The notes below the pieces were generated by a model, which did not search any database, had not been told where the DNA came from, and worked only from the letters and a program-made list of their open reading frames with translations. From contig NZ_CP011773.1 of NCBI RefSeq assembly GCF_001021385.1, forward strand, positions 2,790,001 to 2,854,000: a DNA stretch of 64,000 bases, in the 5' to 3' direction. The stretch's first letter is position 1; the number at the start of each line of letters is the position of its first letter. The DNA is from Mycobacterium sp. EPa45 (lineage in GTDB: Bacteria; Actinomycetota; Actinomycetes; Mycobacteriales; Mycobacteriaceae). Both the position numbers and the translations under genes were made by a program. Of the stretch, positions 61,241 through 64,000 are shown in pieces.

Positions 61241-61796
61241 CCCGCACCGAATCCTCCACCAGATCCAGCACTGCCGAGAGTCGCTGGAGATCTTCACCGG
61301 CCGCAAGCCGCGCGACAAGGCCGTCGAGCACCAGGTCCAGATAGCACTGCAGCACATCGGGTGCCACGTCGTCGCGCAGCCGGCCCGCCTGCTTCTGCCT
61401 GCGCAGCCGCTCGGAGGTCGCCGACGCCAGCTCCGCTGAGCGCTCCATCCAGCCCTGATGAAACACCGGGTCATTGCGCAGCTTGCGGGCGATCTCCAAT
61501 CGTGTGGCCAGCCAATCGAATTGGTCCGGTGCGGCCAGCATGTCGCGCATCACCTGGATGAGGCCCTCCCGCGAGGCGACCTCGGCCATCCGTGCGGCAT
61601 CCTCGCGCGCAAGTGCAAAGAACAAGGTGTCCTTGTCGCGGTAGTGATGAAAGATCGCACCGCGCGACAGACCGATGGTCTGCTCCAGCCGGCGCACGGT
61701 CGCCTGCTCGTAGCCGTACTCGGCAAAGCAGCGCCGTGCGCCGTCGAGGATCTGGCGACGGCGGGCCGCCAGATGGTCCTCGCTGACCCTGGGCAC
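61227..61796 (-). CDS. TetR-family regulator next to aconitase (AcnR-like)
   Basis: 189 aa. The N-terminal helix-turn-helix is ILDGARRCFAEYGYEQATVRRLEQTIGLSRGAIFHHYRDKDTLF; the C-terminal helical ligand domain follows. It starts 6 bp after the aconitase stop, so it is in the same transcript. In Corynebacterium the corresponding AcnR represses acn; by neighbourhood this is the likely target here. Orthologue of Rv1474c. Confidence 0.92.
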   Translation of the reverse strand: MPRVSEDHLAARRRQILDGARRCFAEYGYEQATVRRLEQTIGLSRGAIFHHYRDKDTLFFALAREDAARMAEVASREGLIQVMRDMLAAPDQFDWLATRLEIARKLRNDPVFHQGWMERSAELASATSERLRRQKQAGRLRDDVAPDVLQCYLDLVLDGLVARLAAGEDLQRLSAVLDLVEDSVRATDA

Positions 61797-61802
61797 GTCC
61801 GG

Positions 61803-64000
<2,198 letters not shown>

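Overview
The window is high-GC chromosomal DNA from a mycobacterium, most likely a fast-growing Mycolicibacterium-type species. Gene order follows the M. tuberculosis Rv1409-Rv1475c block: ribG, p55/lprG, ribC, ribA2/ribH, uvrC-rapZ-yvcK-whiA, gap-pgk-tpiA-secG, the pentose-phosphate operon, ctaB/qor/ctaA, mptB, the suf operon, trxA/echA12, the TetR gene and acn. Features that differ from M. tuberculosis are a ppc gene, a SufB without an intein, no trxB1 between trxA and echA12, and several inserted or replaced genes. All assignments come from reading the translations and from memory of the families; no database search was run.

Layout. 1-6.5 kb: the 3' end of ribG, an ABC exporter whose ATPase carries a cyclic-nucleotide-binding domain, a PfpI/DJ-1 protein, the lprG-p55 lipid export pair and ribC. 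6.5-15.8 kb: two adjacent paralogous genes for very large, secreted-looking repeat proteins of VCBS/cadherin-like type, inserted between ribC and ribA2. 15.8-23.5 kb: ribBA-ribH-PH-domain membrane protein, a GNAT acetyltransferase, and the coupled uvrC-rapZ-yvcK-whiA operon. 23.5-33.4 kb: a MOSC protein, a solute-binding-like protein with no signal peptide, gap-pgk-tpiA-secG, an HNH/DUF222 (13E12-type) gene and ppc. 33.4-40.3 kb: tkt-tal-zwf-opcA-pgl plus a small coiled-coil protein on the minus strand. 40.3-49.4 kb: haem O and haem A synthesis (ctaB, ctaA), quinone oxidoreductase, ATP-grasp, a glutamate-synthase-like flavoprotein, an ABC-2 exporter and the mannosyltransferase mptB. 49.5-55.7 kb: sufR-B-D-C-S-U-T. 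55.7-64 kb: two unknown genes, an old-yellow-enzyme homologue, trxA, echA12, an ABC-F protein, a small HTH protein, a TetR regulator and the 3' part of acn.

How it fits together. Most of the window is central metabolism and cofactor supply: riboflavin, glycolysis with PEP carboxylase, pentose phosphate, haem A, Fe-S clusters and aconitase. Many genes are translationally coupled by ATGA, GTGA or TAGTG overlaps. Many first genes of transcripts have a TANNNT -10 hexamer 6-7 nt before an ATG or GTG, the mycobacterial leaderless arrangement, which I used to choose starts.

The least explained part is the pair of giant repeat proteins. Both start with three cationic heptads followed by a hydrophobic core. 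They share a helical domain and an A-B-C module architecture that differs by exactly one triad. Each is preceded by the same promoter design and by a GTGA-N6-TCAC palindrome that looks like a CRP (cAMP receptor protein) box in the leader. They look like a regulated, repeat-swapping surface or matrix protein family.
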